The notes under the pieces: model-generated | What the model was told of the DNA's origin: nothing | The model's input: only the letters and a program-made list of their open reading frames with translations | The model's database searches: none | Program-made: the position numbers and the translations under genes | DNA from: Pseudomonadota bacterium | Lineage (GTDB): Bacteria > Pseudomonadota > Gammaproteobacteria > Steroidobacterales > Steroidobacteraceae | NCBI GenBank assembly: GCA_021792755.1 | Contig: JAJYUA010000004.1 | Location: forward strand, 62,001-126,000 | Length of the DNA: 64,000 nt | Reading direction: 5' to 3' | Shown here: positions 1-9,605 of the stretch, piece by piece | Layout of the letters: every line of letters begins with the position of its first letter | How positions within the stretch are numbered: position 1 is the first letter of the stretch

Positions 1-16
1 GCTATACTCGCAAATC

Positions 17-2572
17 ATGCACCGTATTGCGCGAGGCGCAGCTTGTCTGGAATTCGGACGCTTTCGACTCCTCATCCGGCAGCGGGAGCTGCGCCTCGAT
101 GAGGCGCCCGTTGCGCTGGGCTCCCGCGCTTTCGACGTTCTGCTGGTCCTGATCGAGGCCGGCGGCGAGCTCGTCAGCAAGGAGGAGCTTCTCGCCCGCG
201 CCTGGCCCGGCATCGTCGTCGAGGAAAGCAATATCCAGGTGCAGATCTCGGCGCTGCGCAAGGCGCTTGGCGAGGACCGCAATCTCATTCTCACCGTGCC
301 GCTGCGCGGCTATCGCTTCACCGGCGAGGTGCGGGTCGTCGACGAGCACGGCGGGCTGCCCGAGGCCGGCGCTCTCGTGCGGGCGCCGCCCACCAATCTG
401 CCGGCGGCCGTGTCGGACTTCATCGGACGGGAAACCGACCTTGCCACGGTGCGCGAGCTGTTGCGGCACAACCGGCTGCTCACCCTGGCCGGCACCGGCG
501 GCATCGGCAAGACGCGGCTCGCCCTGGAGGCGGCGCGCGATGCGCTGCAGGAGTTCCCCGACGGGGTGTGGCTCGCGGAGCTGGCGCCGCTCACCGACGC
601 GGAGCTGGTCGGGAGCGCCGTGCATGCGGCGCTCGGCCTGCAAAGCGGCGCGGGCCGCTGGACGGCCGAGCGGCTTGCCGCGGCGCTGCGCGGCCGGCAG
701 TTGCTGCTGGTGCTGGATAACTGCGAGCACCTGATCCAGGCCGCCGCCCGCGAGGCCGAGACGCTGCTGCACGCGGCTCCGCAGGTGCGCATTCTCGCCA
801 CCAGCCAGGAGCCGCTCGGCATCGAGGGGGAGTGCGTCTTGCGGCTGCGGCCGCTGGAGTTTCCCGCCGAGGACGCGACCGGACTCGCCGCGGCCGAGCG
901 CCACGATGCGGTGCGGCTGTTCGTCGCCCGGGCCCGCGCGGCCGATCCGCAGTTCACCCTGGACGAGCGCAACGCGGCCATCGTGGTAACGATCTGCCGG
1001 CGTCTCGATGGGATTCCGCTCGCAATCGAGCTCGCGGCCGCGCGCTCGGCCGCGCTCGGGATCGAAGGCCTGGCGCAGCGGCTCGATTTGCGTTTTCACG
1101 TGCTCACGGGCGGGCGCCGTACCGCGCTGCCGCGCCATCAGACGCTGCGCGCAACGCTCGATTGGAGCCATCGGCTGCTGGCCGAGCCCGATCGGATGGT
1201 GTTGCGGCGGCTGGCGGTATTCGCGGGCAGCTTCAGCCTGGAAGCCGCCGGCAGCGTGGTGGCCGATTCCGGCCTGCCGGAATGGGAAGTGGTCGGGCGG
1301 ATCGCCGAACTGGTCGACAAGTCGCTGGTGGTGGCCGATGCCGCAGGCGATGCGCGCCGCTACCGGCTGCTCGAGACGACCCATGCCTATGCGATGGAGA
1401 AGCTCGCCGACAGCGGCGAATTCGGCCCGCTCGCCCGCCTGCATGCGCAGTACTTTCACGGCCACCTGTGCGAGGGGCTCACGCTCTGGGAGCGCACGCC
1501 ATCGGTCCGCTGGCTCGAGGGGCAGGCGCCGGAGATCGGCAACATCCGGGTGGCGCTTGACTGGGCATTCGGTCCGGATGGCGATTCGGGGTTGGGAGTC
1601 GAGCTGGCGTCGGCCTCGTACCTGCTGTGGTACCTGATGTCGCTGGCGCAGGAGGGCCGGGCGCGCCTCGAGCGGGCCACGAAGGCGCTCGGGCCGAGCA
1701 CCCCGCAGGCGCTCGAGGCAAGGCTCTGGTACGGCTACGGATTTCTCTCGACCGGCGAGCCGCGCGGACGTGCCGTGCCGGCGCTGCGGCGCGCGGTGAC
1801 GCTCTTGCGGGAAGGGGGCGAGCCTCTCGATCTGGGGCGCGCGCTCAGCTGCTACGGACTCAATCTGGTGCGCACCGGAGTGTTCGCCGATGGGCTCGAG
1901 GCGCTGCGGGAGGCGTGCGCCTCGCTGTCGGCGATCGCCCAGCCGAAGAGCTTCTCGCAGTGTCTCACCAACCTCGCGATCGGCCGCACCGTGGCGGGGG
2001 AGTACAACGCGGCGCGCGCGCTGCTCGATGAGGCGCTCGAGGTGAGCGGGCACTCCAAGGCTGACTTCTGGAACTGGCGCGCGCTCATCTACAAGGCCGA
2101 GGTGGAGTTCGCCGAGGGCAGGGTGGACGAGGCGATCACCCTGGCGCGCGAGGTGATCTCGCTGTGCCGGTCGGTGCGGCGCGCGGGGCTGCTCGGACAC
2201 GCTCTGTGCAACCTTGCCGGCTACCTGATCGCCCGCGATGCGATCGAGGAGGCGAGCGCGGCGCTGCGCGAGGGGCTGCCGCTCGCGCACGAGAGCGAGC
2301 TCGATGCGGTTTTGCTCGCCGGGGGCATGCAGCATCTGGCGGCGATCGCGGCCAGGCAGGATCAGCTCGAGCGCGCCGCGCGGTTCATCGGCTACGCGCA
2401 TGCGTTTTTCTCCTCCGAGTTCGCCGGGCGCAATCCGGCGAAGTTGCGGATCCAGGCCGGGATTCTCGAGCGGTTGCGCCACGCGATGCCCGGGCAGCGG
2501 CTCGCGGCGCTGATGGAGGAGGGTGCCCGCTGGAGCGAGGACGAGGCAATGTCGGCGGCGCTCGCGCCGTGA
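17..2572 (+). CDS. Winged-helix / NB-ARC ATPase / TPR transcriptional regulator
   Basis: This is a large (851 aa) cytoplasmic STAND-type regulator. Residues about 10-105 form an OmpR/PhoB-type winged-helix DNA-binding domain: the N-terminus reads LEFGRFRLLIRQREL and the domain ends in the typical RGYRF hairpin. An NB-ARC-like ATPase follows, with Walker A GTGGIGKT near residue 160 and Walker B LLLVLDNCEH near 230. The C-terminal 350 residues are helical and TPR-like, presumably the sensing part. Proteins of this build switch on ATP binding and oligomerisation after ligand recognition; the ligand here is unknown. The start at the first ATG keeps the whole DNA-binding domain. No upstream context is visible, and the downstream cyo operon is separated by 175 bases, so its target is not evident. 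Confidence 0.85.
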   Translation: MHRIARGAACLEFGRFRLLIRQRELRLDEAPVALGSRAFDVLLVLIEAGGELVSKEELLARAWPGIVVEESNIQVQISALRKALGEDRNLILTVPLRGYRFTGEVRVVDEHGGLPEAGALVRAPPTNLPAAVSDFIGRETDLATVRELLRHNRLLTLAGTGGIGKTRLALEAARDALQEFPDGVWLAELAPLTDAELVGSAVHAALGLQSGAGRWTAERLAAALRGRQLLLVLDNCEHLIQAAAREAETLLHAAPQVRILATSQEPLGIEGECVLRLRPLEFPAEDATGLAAAERHDAVRLFVARARAADPQFTLDERNAAIVVTICRRLDGIPLAIELAAARSAALGIEGLAQRLDLRFHVLTGGRRTALPRHQTLRATLDWSHRLLAEPDRMVLRRLAVFAGSFSLEAAGSVVADSGLPEWEVVGRIAELVDKSLVVADAAGDARRYRLLETTHAYAMEKLADSGEFGPLARLHAQYFHGHLCEGLTLWERTPSVRWLEGQAPEIGNIRVALDWAFGPDGDSGLGVELASASYLLWYLMSLAQEGRARLERATKALGPSTPQALEARLWYGYGFLSTGEPRGRAVPALRRAVTLLREGGEPLDLGRALSCYGLNLVRTGVFADGLEALREACASLSAIAQPKSFSQCLTNLAIGRTVAGEYNAARALLDEALEVSGHSKADFWNWRALIYKAEVEFAEGRVDEAITLAREVISLCRSVRRAGLLGHALCNLAGYLIARDAIEEASAALREGLPLAHESELDAVLLAGGMQHLAAIAARQDQLERAARFIGYAHAFFSSEFAGRNPAKLRIQAGILERLRHAMPGQRLAALMEEGARWSEDEAMSAALAP

Positions 2573-2687
2573 CTTCCGTCACATGCGCCGCGACGGGCGC
2601 AAATTGGCTCCGGGCTGACAAGGCTCGATCGCCATGAGTTCGCAATGATTTAGAAAGTTTAAGCAGGTTTCAGGAGGAGCTAAGGAC

Positions 2688-2723
2688 TTGCCGAAGGGGT
2701 GGCGGCATCCTTGCGCCGTTTAA
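2688..2723 (+). other. Possible 11-codon leader ORF upstream of cyoA
   Basis: A strong Shine-Dalgarno-like AGGAGG (2672-2677) is followed 10 bases later by a TTG and a short frame MPKGWRHPCAV ending in TAA at 2721-2723. The cyoA ATG further down has no recognisable ribosome-binding site of its own. The AGGAGG may serve a leader peptide. Only the sequence pattern supports this; there is no functional evidence. Confidence 0.2.
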
Positions 2724-2747
2724 AAAGGCCTCGCGCACGCCCCCACC

Positions 2748-3671
2748 ATGAACTGCCCCGATCGCTCCTGGTTCTCCCGACTGTGCCGATTGCTGCCGCT
2801 GCCGGCAACCCTGCTGCTCGGCGGCTGCCACTGGGCGCTGCTCGACCCCAAAGGGCCGATCGGAGTGGACGAGCGCTGGATCATCGAGACCGCCGGCGGC
2901 CTGATGCTGCTGGTGGTCGTGCCGGTGATCGTGCTGGCAATCGTCATCCCGTGGCGCTACCGGGCCTCGAACACCCGCGCCAAGTACGAGCCCGAGTGGT
3001 CGCACTCGAACAAGGTCGAGGCGGTGATGTGGTCGATTCCGATCGTGATCGTCTCCATTCTTGCCGTGATCTGCTGGCGCACCTCGCACGAGCTCGACCC
3101 GTTCCGGCCGATCCCCTCGAAGGAGAAGCCGGTGCACATCGAGGCGGTGGCGATGGATTGGAAGTGGCTGTTCATCTATCCGGACCAGCACATCGCCACG
3201 GTCAACGAGGTCGCGATGCCGGTCGGCGTGCCGGTGGTGTTCCACATCACCTCGGCCACGGTCATGAACTCATTCTTCATCCCGCGGCTCGGCAGCCAGA
3301 TCTATGCCATGGCGAACATGCAAACGGCCGACAATCTGGTGGCGAGCGTTGCGGGCACCTACCGTGGCATTTCGGCCAACTTCAGCGGCGGCGGCTTCTC
3401 GGGCATGACCTTCAAGGTCAAGGCCATGTCGGCAAGCCGGTACCGGCAGTGGCTCGCCAAGGTCGGATCCTCCGCCAAGACCCTTGACGCCAAGCAGTAT
3501 CTGGCGCTCGACAGGCCGAGCTCGGACGTGCCGGTGACCTACTTCTCCCACGTGAATCCGGACCTGTTCGCGCAGATTCTCATGGGCAAGCTCTCGGCCG
3601 GCCGCGCGCTCGCGATGGCGGCGACCACCGTGACCTCGGGCGGGGAGACGGGCCCGCTCAGGAGAGATTGA
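2748..3671 (+). CDS. cyoA: Cytochrome bo3 ubiquinol oxidase subunit II
   Basis: CyoA is the membrane-anchored periplasmic subunit of the proton-pumping quinol oxidase, the aerobic terminal oxidase of the inner membrane. The 307-aa product has a lipoprotein signal ending in LLGGC (Cys27), two transmembrane helices (about 45-70 and 90-110) and a cupredoxin fold lacking the CuA ligands, as expected for a quinol rather than cytochrome c oxidase. The motif [14 protein letters not shown] in the middle is characteristic. The frame opens only at 2724 and this is its first ATG, but no clear ribosome-binding site precedes it. Its TGA lies 2 bases before the cyoB ATG, so the genes form one operon. Confidence 0.95.
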   Translation: MNCPDRSWFSRLCRLLPLPATLLLGGCHWALLDPKGPIGVDERWIIETAGGLMLLVVVPVIVLAIVIPWRYRASNTRAKYEPEWSHSNKVEAVMWSIPIVIVSILAVICWRTSHELDPFRPIPSKEKPVHIEAVAMDWKWLFIYPDQHIATVNEVAMPVGVPVVFHITSATVMNSFFIPRLGSQIYAMANMQTADNLVASVAGTYRGISANFSGGGFSGMTFKVKAMSASRYRQWLAKVGSSAKTLDAKQYLALDRPSSDVPVTYFSHVNPDLFAQILMGKLSAGRALAMAATTVTSGGETGPLRRD

Positions 3672-3673
3672 TC

Positions 3674-5647
3674 ATGCTCGGCAAGCTGACGCTCAGCGCC
3701 ATCCCCTACACCAACCCGATCATCATGGGCGCGGTCGCCTTCATGCTGATCTGCGTGGCGGCGGTTCTCGGTGCGATCACTTACCTCGGCAAATGGAAGT
3801 ACCTGTGGACCGAGTGGCTGACCTCGGTCGATCACAAGAAGATCGGCATCATGTATCTGATCCTGGCGGGCATCATGCTGCTGCGCGGCTTCGCCGATGC
3901 GCTCATGATGCGCGCCCAGCAGGCGCTGTCCTATGGCAGCAACATGGGCTATCTGCCGCCGGGGCACTTCGATCAGGTGTTCAGCGCCCACGGCACGATC
4001 ATGATCTTCTTCATGGCCATGCCCTTCATCATCGGCCTGATGAACTGCATCCTGCCGCTGCAGATCGGTGCGCGCGACGTGGCGTTCCCGTTGATGAACA
4101 ACCTCAGCCTGTGGTTGACCGCGGCCGGCGCGGTGCTGGTCAACGTCTCGCTTGCCGTCGGCAATTTCTCGCGCGCCGGATGGCTCGGCTTTGCGCCGCT
4201 GTCGGAGCTGCACTACAGCCCCGGCGTCGGGGTCGATTACTGGATATGGGCCCTGCAGATATCGGGCATAGGCACGACATTGACGGGCGTCAACTTCATC
4301 GCCACCATCCTGAAGATGCGCGCGCCGGGCATGAAGCTGATGCGCATGCCGGTGTTCGCCTGGGCGTCGCTGTGCACGAGCATCCTGATCGTCGCCGCCT
4401 TCCCGCTGCTTACCGTGACGCTGGCGCTGCTCACCATGGATCGGTACCTCGGCATGCATTTTTTCACCAATTCGCTCGGCGGCGATCCGATGATGTACAT
4501 CAACCTCATCTGGATCTGGGGTCACCCGGAGGTGTACATCCTCATCCTGCCGCTGTTTGGCGTGTACTCCGAGATCGTGCCGACGTTCTCCGGCAAACGC
4601 CTGTTTGGCTACACATCGATGGTGTATGCGACCATGGCGATCTCGGTGCTGTCGCTCATCGTCTGGCTGCACCATTTCTTCACCATGGGCAACGGCGCCG
4701 ACGTGAACGCGTTCTTCGGCATCACCACGATGATCATCGCGGTGCCGACCGGGGTGAAGATCTTCAACTGGCTGCTGACCATGTATCGCGGCCGGGTGCG
4801 TCTCGAGACGCCGATGCTCTGGACGATCGGCTTTCTGATCACCTTCACGATCGGCGGCATGAGCGGCGTGCTGCTCGCCGAGCCGCCGGCGGACTTCGTG
4901 CTGCACAACAGCCTGTTCCTGGTCGCGCACTTCCACAACGTCATCATCGGCGGGGTGGTGTTCGGGATATTCGCCGGCGTGACCTACTGGGCGCCGAAGA
5001 TCTTCGGCTTCCGGCTGAATGAGCGCCTCGGCCGCGCGGCGTTCTGGTGCTGGTTCATCGGCTTTTACGTCGCCTTCATGCCGCTGTATGCGCTCGGCCT
5101 GATGGGCGCCACGCGCCGCATGGACCACTACGACGTGGCCGCCTGGCATCCGCTGTTCATCGTCGCCGCGTGCGGCGCCGCCATCATCTTCAGCGGCATC
5201 ATCCTGCAGGTGGCGCAGGTGGTGGTGAGCATCCGCCAGCGCGAGCTCACCCGCGACCTCACGGGCGATCCCTGGAACGGGCGCACCCTGGAGTGGTCGC
5301 TTCCCTCGCCGGCGCCGGCCTACAATTTCGCCCGCATCCCCGTGGTGCGCGACCGCGACGCGTTCTGGGACATGAAGCAGCGCGGCGTGGACCTCAAGGG
5401 CGCCACCTTCGTGCCGATTCACATGCCGCGCAACAAGGCCGCCGGCTTCATCATCGGCGGCTGCGCGTTCGTGCTGGCATTTGCCATGATCTGGCACATC
5501 TGGTGGCTCGCCATCGCCGCCCTGGCGGGCGTCATCGTCACTTTGATCCGTCACGCCTTCGACGAGGACCGCGATTACCACCTCGGCGCCGAGGAGGTGC
5601 GGCGGGTCGAGGCGTTGCACGGGCGGGTAGCAGCGAGGAGCACGTAA
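3674..5647 (+). CDS. cyoB: Cytochrome bo3 ubiquinol oxidase subunit I
   Basis: This is the catalytic haem-copper subunit that reduces O2 to water and pumps protons. The product (657 aa from this ATG) aligns along its length with E. coli CyoB, from the N-terminal [15 protein letters not shown] to the DEDRDYH tail. Visible ligands are the low-spin haem His in [10 protein letters not shown], the CuB His and cross-linked Tyr in WGHPEVYI, the His pair in WLHHFF, and the haem o/haem b His residues in AHFHN. About fifteen hydrophobic segments are present. A TTG 6 bases upstream would overlap the cyoA stop; the ATG is preferred because GGAGAG sits 7 bases before it. Confidence 0.97.
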   Translation: MLGKLTLSAIPYTNPIIMGAVAFMLICVAAVLGAITYLGKWKYLWTEWLTSVDHKKIGIMYLILAGIMLLRGFADALMMRAQQALSYGSNMGYLPPGHFDQVFSAHGTIMIFFMAMPFIIGLMNCILPLQIGARDVAFPLMNNLSLWLTAAGAVLVNVSLAVGNFSRAGWLGFAPLSELHYSPGVGVDYWIWALQISGIGTTLTGVNFIATILKMRAPGMKLMRMPVFAWASLCTSILIVAAFPLLTVTLALLTMDRYLGMHFFTNSLGGDPMMYINLIWIWGHPEVYILILPLFGVYSEIVPTFSGKRLFGYTSMVYATMAISVLSLIVWLHHFFTMGNGADVNAFFGITTMIIAVPTGVKIFNWLLTMYRGRVRLETPMLWTIGFLITFTIGGMSGVLLAEPPADFVLHNSLFLVAHFHNVIIGGVVFGIFAGVTYWAPKIFGFRLNERLGRAAFWCWFIGFYVAFMPLYALGLMGATRRMDHYDVAAWHPLFIVAACGAAIIFSGIILQVAQVVVSIRQRELTRDLTGDPWNGRTLEWSLPSPAPAYNFARIPVVRDRDAFWDMKQRGVDLKGATFVPIHMPRNKAAGFIIGGCAFVLAFAMIWHIWWLAIAALAGVIVTLIRHAFDEDRDYHLGAEEVRRVEALHGRVAARST

Positions 5648-5650
5648 ACC

Positions 5651-6349
5651 ATGTCAAGCGATCCGACTGTCCTGCACGCAGGCTCGCTCGCGCTGAAGCC
5701 GGGGTACGCGGATCACGCCGCCGATGCGCTGCGCGATCTGCGCCAGAGCGGCGATGCCGTCGATTTTCGGCTCGACCACCACCACGACGTCGCCTCGACG
5801 ATCCAGCTGGGATTCTGGATCTACCTGATGAGCGACTGCCTGCTGTTCTCGGGGCTGTTCGCCACCTACGCGCTGCTGAACTCGCATACCGCAGGCGGGC
5901 CGGCCGCCAGTCAGCTGTTCGATCTGCCGGACGTGCTCACCGAGACGATGTTCCTGCTCTTCAGCAGCTTCACCTGCGGGCTGGCGACGCTCGCGATGAG
6001 CGCCGACCGGCGCAACGCCACGGTCGGCTGGCTGGCGGTGACCTTTGTGCTCGGTCTCGGTTTCATCGGCATGGAGGTGCGCGAGTTCGCGCACATGGTG
6101 GCGATCGGCGCGGGCCCCGGACGCAGCGCGTTCCTGTCGAGCTTTTTCACGCTGGTCGCGACGCACGGGCTGCATGTCACCTGTGGTCTGATCTTCATGG
6201 CGGTGATGATGGCGGCGGTGCTGAAGAAGGGACTCACGCCGACCAATCGGGCGCGGCTGGTCAACCTCAGCCTGTTCTGGCACTTCCTCGACATCATCTG
6301 GGTGGGCGTGTTCTCGCTGGTGTATCTGTTCGGAGTGGCGCACCGATGA
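5651..6349 (+). CDS. cyoC: Cytochrome bo3 ubiquinol oxidase subunit III
   Basis: CyoC is a five-helix accessory subunit that stabilises the oxidase core. The 232-aa product has a soluble N-terminus of about 45 residues, somewhat longer than E. coli CyoC, then the typical segments GFWIYLMSDCLLFSGLFATY, LLFSSFTCGLATLAM and a C-terminal WHFLDIIWVGVFSLVYLFG. It starts 3 bases after the cyoB stop, preceded by GAGGAG, and its stop overlaps the cyoD start (ATGA), so translation is probably coupled. Confidence 0.95.
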   Translation: MSSDPTVLHAGSLALKPGYADHAADALRDLRQSGDAVDFRLDHHHDVASTIQLGFWIYLMSDCLLFSGLFATYALLNSHTAGGPAASQLFDLPDVLTETMFLLFSSFTCGLATLAMSADRRNATVGWLAVTFVLGLGFIGMEVREFAHMVAIGAGPGRSAFLSSFFTLVATHGLHVTCGLIFMAVMMAAVLKKGLTPTNRARLVNLSLFWHFLDIIWVGVFSLVYLFGVAHR

Positions 6350-6726
6350 ACGTTGCAAACGAAGCAGTCGCCGGTCAGCCGCCGCACGGGGCGCGCGGCG
6401 GCGCCCACGGCCCGGCGCGCAAGCAGTACATCATCGGCTTTGCGCTCGCCCTCGCCCTGACGCTGATACCGTTCGCGCTGGTGATGAACCACGCGCCGGC
6501 GGCGACGCCGCTGGTGATTGCCGGGTTCGCCATCGGGCAGATTGTCGTGCATGTCGTGTACTTCCTGCACGTGGACGGCTCGCAGGAGAAGCGCTGGAAC
6601 CTGATGGCGCTGCTGTACACGGCAGTGATGGTGTTCATCGTCATCGGCGGCTCGCTGTGGATCATGCACCATCTGTACGTCAACATGGTGCCGCACGCGA
6701 GCATGCACGGGCGGGTGTGGAAGTAA
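6346..6726 (+). CDS. cyoD: Cytochrome bo3 ubiquinol oxidase subunit IV
   Basis: CyoD is the small three-helix subunit of the bo3 oxidase, thought to help CuB insertion and assembly. The 126-aa product has a soluble Gly/Ala-rich N-terminus of about 25 residues, then three hydrophobic helices. The second contains the family pattern QIVVHVVYFLHVDGSQEKRWN. The ATG overlaps the cyoC stop as ATGA. No cyoE (haem O synthase) follows, so haem o farnesylation must be encoded elsewhere. A strong hairpin follows 20 bases downstream. Confidence 0.93.
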   Translation: MNVANEAVAGQPPHGARGGAHGPARKQYIIGFALALALTLIPFALVMNHAPAATPLVIAGFAIGQIVVHVVYFLHVDGSQEKRWNLMALLYTAVMVFIVIGGSLWIMHHLYVNMVPHASMHGRVWK

Positions 6727-6745
6727 GCTGAAATCGGCTCTATGA

Positions 6746-6789
6746 GGCAACGCCCGGGCCGCCCGCGAGGGGGGGCGCCGGGCGTTGCC
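6746..6789 (+). terminator. Hairpin after cyoABCD
   Basis: A perfect 12-bp inverted repeat (GGCAACGCCCGG at 6746-6757 and CCGGGCGTTGCC at 6778-6789) with a 20-base loop lies just behind cyoD. There is no T tract after it. It may be a weak or Rho-assisted terminator or an mRNA-stabilising 3' hairpin. Confidence 0.5.
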
Positions 6790-6903
6790 GTCTCTCGGGC
6801 GGCAGCGCGCCGCCGGCAAGCCGCCCCGCTGGCACCCGCGCCGGCATGACCTTCGGGCGAGCGGCTCGCTATACTGCGCGGCTTTCGCCGCGGTGGCCCT
6901 GGA

Positions 6904-7815
6904 ATGTGGTTCAAGAATCTCACGGTCTATCGTCTGCCGGCGGACTGGAACTGGTCGGCGGCCAATCTGGAGCAAGCGTTGGGCCGCCGTCCGCTGCAAC
7001 CGTGCAGTCCGTTGCAGATGCGCAGCCTCGGCTGGGTCGCCGCAAGCCCCGCGCAGCGGCTGCTGCACACGGTGGGCGAGCAGCATCTGTTGGCCCTTGG
7101 GATCGACCAGAAGCTGCTGCCGGCCTCGGTCATCCGCCAGCAGGCCGAGGAGCGCGCCCGGCAGCAGGCCGAGACGCAGGGGTTCCCGGTCGGGCGGCGG
7201 CAGATGCGCGCATTGAAGATGCAGGTTGCCGAGGCGCTGCGCGCGCGCGCCTTCAGCCGGCGCACCGTCACGCGGCTGTGGATCGATCGCGCGCAGGGCT
7301 GGCTGGTGGTCGATGCCGGCAGCGCGAGCCGGGCGGAGGAACTGCTCGAGACGCTGCGCGATACGCTCGGGAGCCTCTCGGTTCAGGCGTTGGACGTGCG
7401 GCGCTCGGTGAGCGGCTGCATGGCCGCGTGGCTCACGCAGGGCGGCTCGGCGGGGCCGTTTTCGGTGGAGCAGGACCTCGAGCTGCAGTCGGCGGACGCC
7501 GCCAAGGCCACCGTTTGCTATCGGCGGCACCCGCTCGAGGGCAGCGACATCCGCGGCCATTTGAGCGCGGGCAAGCGCCCCACGCAGCTCGGGCTGACGT
7601 GGAACGGCCGCATTTCGTTCGTGTTGACCGAGAAGCTGCGGATCAAGCGGGTGCAGTTCCTGCAGCTCGGACCGGAAAAGGAAAGCGAGGGCGAGCAGAT
7701 CGATCCGGTGGAGCAGTTCGACATCGACTTCACCGTGATGGCGGGGGAGCTGTCGAAGCTGCTGAGTGATCTTCGTCGGCAATTGGACGGCGAGGCCGAT
7801 CGGGCCGCGGCGTGA
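6904..7815 (+). CDS. rdgC: Recombination-associated protein RdgC
   Basis: RdgC is a ring-shaped DNA-binding protein that restrains RecA-mediated recombination and associates with the nucleoid. The 303-aa length matches the family. The N-terminus MWFKNLTVYRLP and the internal segments LGWVAA, LLPASVIRQ and LGLTWNGRISFVL are typical. The start ATG has only a weak ribosome-binding site (CCCTGGA), but no upstream start keeps the canonical MWFKN beginning. The gene stands alone, convergent with the glutathione S-transferase gene, with 15 bases between the stops. Confidence 0.93.
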   Translation: MWFKNLTVYRLPADWNWSAANLEQALGRRPLQPCSPLQMRSLGWVAASPAQRLLHTVGEQHLLALGIDQKLLPASVIRQQAEERARQQAETQGFPVGRRQMRALKMQVAEALRARAFSRRTVTRLWIDRAQGWLVVDAGSASRAEELLETLRDTLGSLSVQALDVRRSVSGCMAAWLTQGGSAGPFSVEQDLELQSADAAKATVCYRRHPLEGSDIRGHLSAGKRPTQLGLTWNGRISFVLTEKLRIKRVQFLQLGPEKESEGEQIDPVEQFDIDFTVMAGELSKLLSDLRRQLDGEADRAAA

Positions 7816-7830
7816 CGTGAGCCGTGAATG

Positions 7831-8433
7831 CTAGGCAGGCCGGGTGGCCGTGAGCGAGGGCCGCTCGCTTGCGGCGGCGTGCCAGGCGCCGATGCGGGGA
7901 CGGGTCTCGCGCCAGCGCTCGGCCGGGAACCTGAGGTCAAGATAGCCGAGCGCGCACGCGACCGAGATCGCGCCGATGTCGAAGGGGGTGTCCAGGTCTT
8001 CTTTCTCGAGCGCATCGAGCGCGGTGCGTATCTTCAGAAACTGCCCCTCGATCCAGTCCTGCCATTGCAGCGTCGCCGGCCGGGCCGTCTGCTCGTAACG
8101 CACCAGCACCGCGGCGTCGGCCATGCCGTCGGCGAGCGCCTGGCGGCGCAGGGCGGTCCAGCGCGCCGGACCGGGCGCAGGGAAGAGGCGATTGGCGCCG
8201 GCGAGCGCATCGAGATACTCGCAGATGACCGGGGAGTCGTACAGCGTCTCGCCGGCATCGGTGATCAACGCCGGAATCTTGCCGAGCGGGTTGTGCGCGC
8301 GCAGCTCCCGGTGCGGATTCACCGGAGACTGCGTGATGTTGAGGAGCTCGATGCGCTCGGTGAGACCGAGCTCGAACGCGCTCACTCTCACCTTGCGGGC
8401 GAAGGGGGAGGCGGGATTGCAATACAACTGCAT
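7831..8433 (-). CDS. Glutathione S-transferase family protein
   Basis: The 200-aa cytosolic protein has a thioredoxin-like N-terminal domain (MQLYCNPASPFARKVRV, with Ser/Pro at the GSH-activating turn, then NPLGKIPAL and DSPVICEYLD, which bind the gamma-glutamyl part of GSH) and a helical C-terminal domain (GAISVACALGYLDLRFP). It resembles the small bacterial GSTs related to YibF/YliJ. The start chosen keeps the canonical beta-strand and has AGAGG upstream; longer frames would add unrelated sequence. It follows ddl on the same strand after 26 bases and may be co-transcribed with it. The substrate cannot be read from the sequence. Confidence 0.88.
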   Translation of the reverse strand: MQLYCNPASPFARKVRVSAFELGLTERIELLNITQSPVNPHRELRAHNPLGKIPALITDAGETLYDSPVICEYLDALAGANRLFPAPGPARWTALRRQALADGMADAAVLVRYEQTARPATLQWQDWIEGQFLKIRTALDALEKEDLDTPFDIGAISVACALGYLDLRFPAERWRETRPRIGAWHAAASERPSLTATRPA

Positions 8434-8459
8434 GGCGGGAACCTCTTGGCGCGGGCGCC

Positions 8460-9554
8460 TCAATCGCTCATCGAGCGCCGCAGCGCGGCGCGGCGCCGGC
8501 CGCGATCGAGCGCCAGGTCGATGAGCCGGCTGACGAGCCCGGCCGGGGCGATGCCTGAGAGCTCCCAGAGCTTCGGGTACATGGAGATGGCGGTGAAGCC
8601 CGGGATGGTGTTGATCTCGTTGACGAGGAAAGTCCCATCGGGTCTCAGGAACAGGTCGACGCGCGCCATCCCTTCGCACTCGAGCACCTCGAAGGCGCGG
8701 CCCGCCATCGCCTGCGCGCGGGTGAGCTCATCGGCGGTGAGCGGCGCCGGCAGCTCGAGGCGCGCGCCGCTCTCATCGATGTACTTGGCATCATAGGAAT
8801 AGAAGCCGTCGGGATGCCGGACCACGATCTCGCCGGCGACCGACACCGAGGGGGGATTGCCGCCGAGAACGGCCAGCTCGATCTCGCGCGCCGTGACCGC
8901 GGCCTCCACCAGCACCTTGCAATCGAACTGGAACGCGTGGCGGATCGCGTCCTCGATCGCCGCCGCGTCGGTGACTTTGCGGATTCCGACCGAGGAGCCG
9001 GCGTTGGCCGGCTTCGTGAACACGGGCAGTCCGAGGCGGCCGAGCTGCGCGAGCGCACCGGCGGGATCGATGTCGAAGCGCTCGCGGCGCAGCGTGACGA
9101 AATCCGCCACCGGGATGCCCGCCTCGCGCAGCAGGCGCTTGCTCACGTCCTTGTCCATGCCGATGGCCGAGCCGAGCACGCCCGCGCCCACGTAGGGAAT
9201 GCCGGCGAGCTCGAACAGTCCTTGAACGGTTCCGTCCTCGCCCATCGTACCGTGCAGCACCGGGAAGAGGACGTCGATGGAACCGGCCGCATCGCCAGGC
9301 CCCCGGGGCACGATCAGATCCTTCGAAACGGGCCTGCCGTCCTCGAGACGCACCAGGCGCGGGTCGCGCGCGCTCGCGAGCAGCCTGTCCGGATCCTGCA
9401 TCAGCCAGCGCCCGCCCTTGTCGATGCCGATCAGCAGCGGCTCGAATCGGGATCTGTCGAGGGCGGCGAGCACGTTGCGCGCCGACAAGATCGAAATCTC
9501 GTGCTCGGTGGACTGGCCGCCGAAGACGATGGCGACACGGATCTTGCGGTTCAT
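8460..9554 (-). CDS. ddl: D-alanine--D-alanine ligase
   Basis: Ddl joins two D-alanines with ATP to make the dipeptide of peptidoglycan precursors in the cytoplasm. The 364-aa product has the ATP-grasp fold. Visible signatures are FGGQSTEHEISILSARNV at the N-terminus, VLHGTMGEDGTVQGLFEL (substrate loop), TKPANAGSSVGIRKV (nucleotide loop) and NEINTIPGFTAISMYP (metal and omega loop) near the C-terminus. The length and EHEIS motif fit the DdlA-like branch. The gene is outside any cell-division cluster, so it may be a second ddl. A start 12 bases upstream is also possible. Confidence 0.93.
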   Translation of the reverse strand: MNRKIRVAIVFGGQSTEHEISILSARNVLAALDRSRFEPLLIGIDKGGRWLMQDPDRLLASARDPRLVRLEDGRPVSKDLIVPRGPGDAAGSIDVLFPVLHGTMGEDGTVQGLFELAGIPYVGAGVLGSAIGMDKDVSKRLLREAGIPVADFVTLRRERFDIDPAGALAQLGRLGLPVFTKPANAGSSVGIRKVTDAAAIEDAIRHAFQFDCKVLVEAAVTAREIELAVLGGNPPSVSVAGEIVVRHPDGFYSYDAKYIDESGARLELPAPLTADELTRAQAMAGRAFEVLECEGMARVDLFLRPDGTFLVNEINTIPGFTAISMYPKLWELSGIAPAGLVSRLIDLALDRGRRRAALRRSMSD

Positions 9555-9605
9555 CGCGCCAAGCATATCGGAACGTAGGCCGGTTCGCTGCCCGCCGGTG
9601 CGGCC

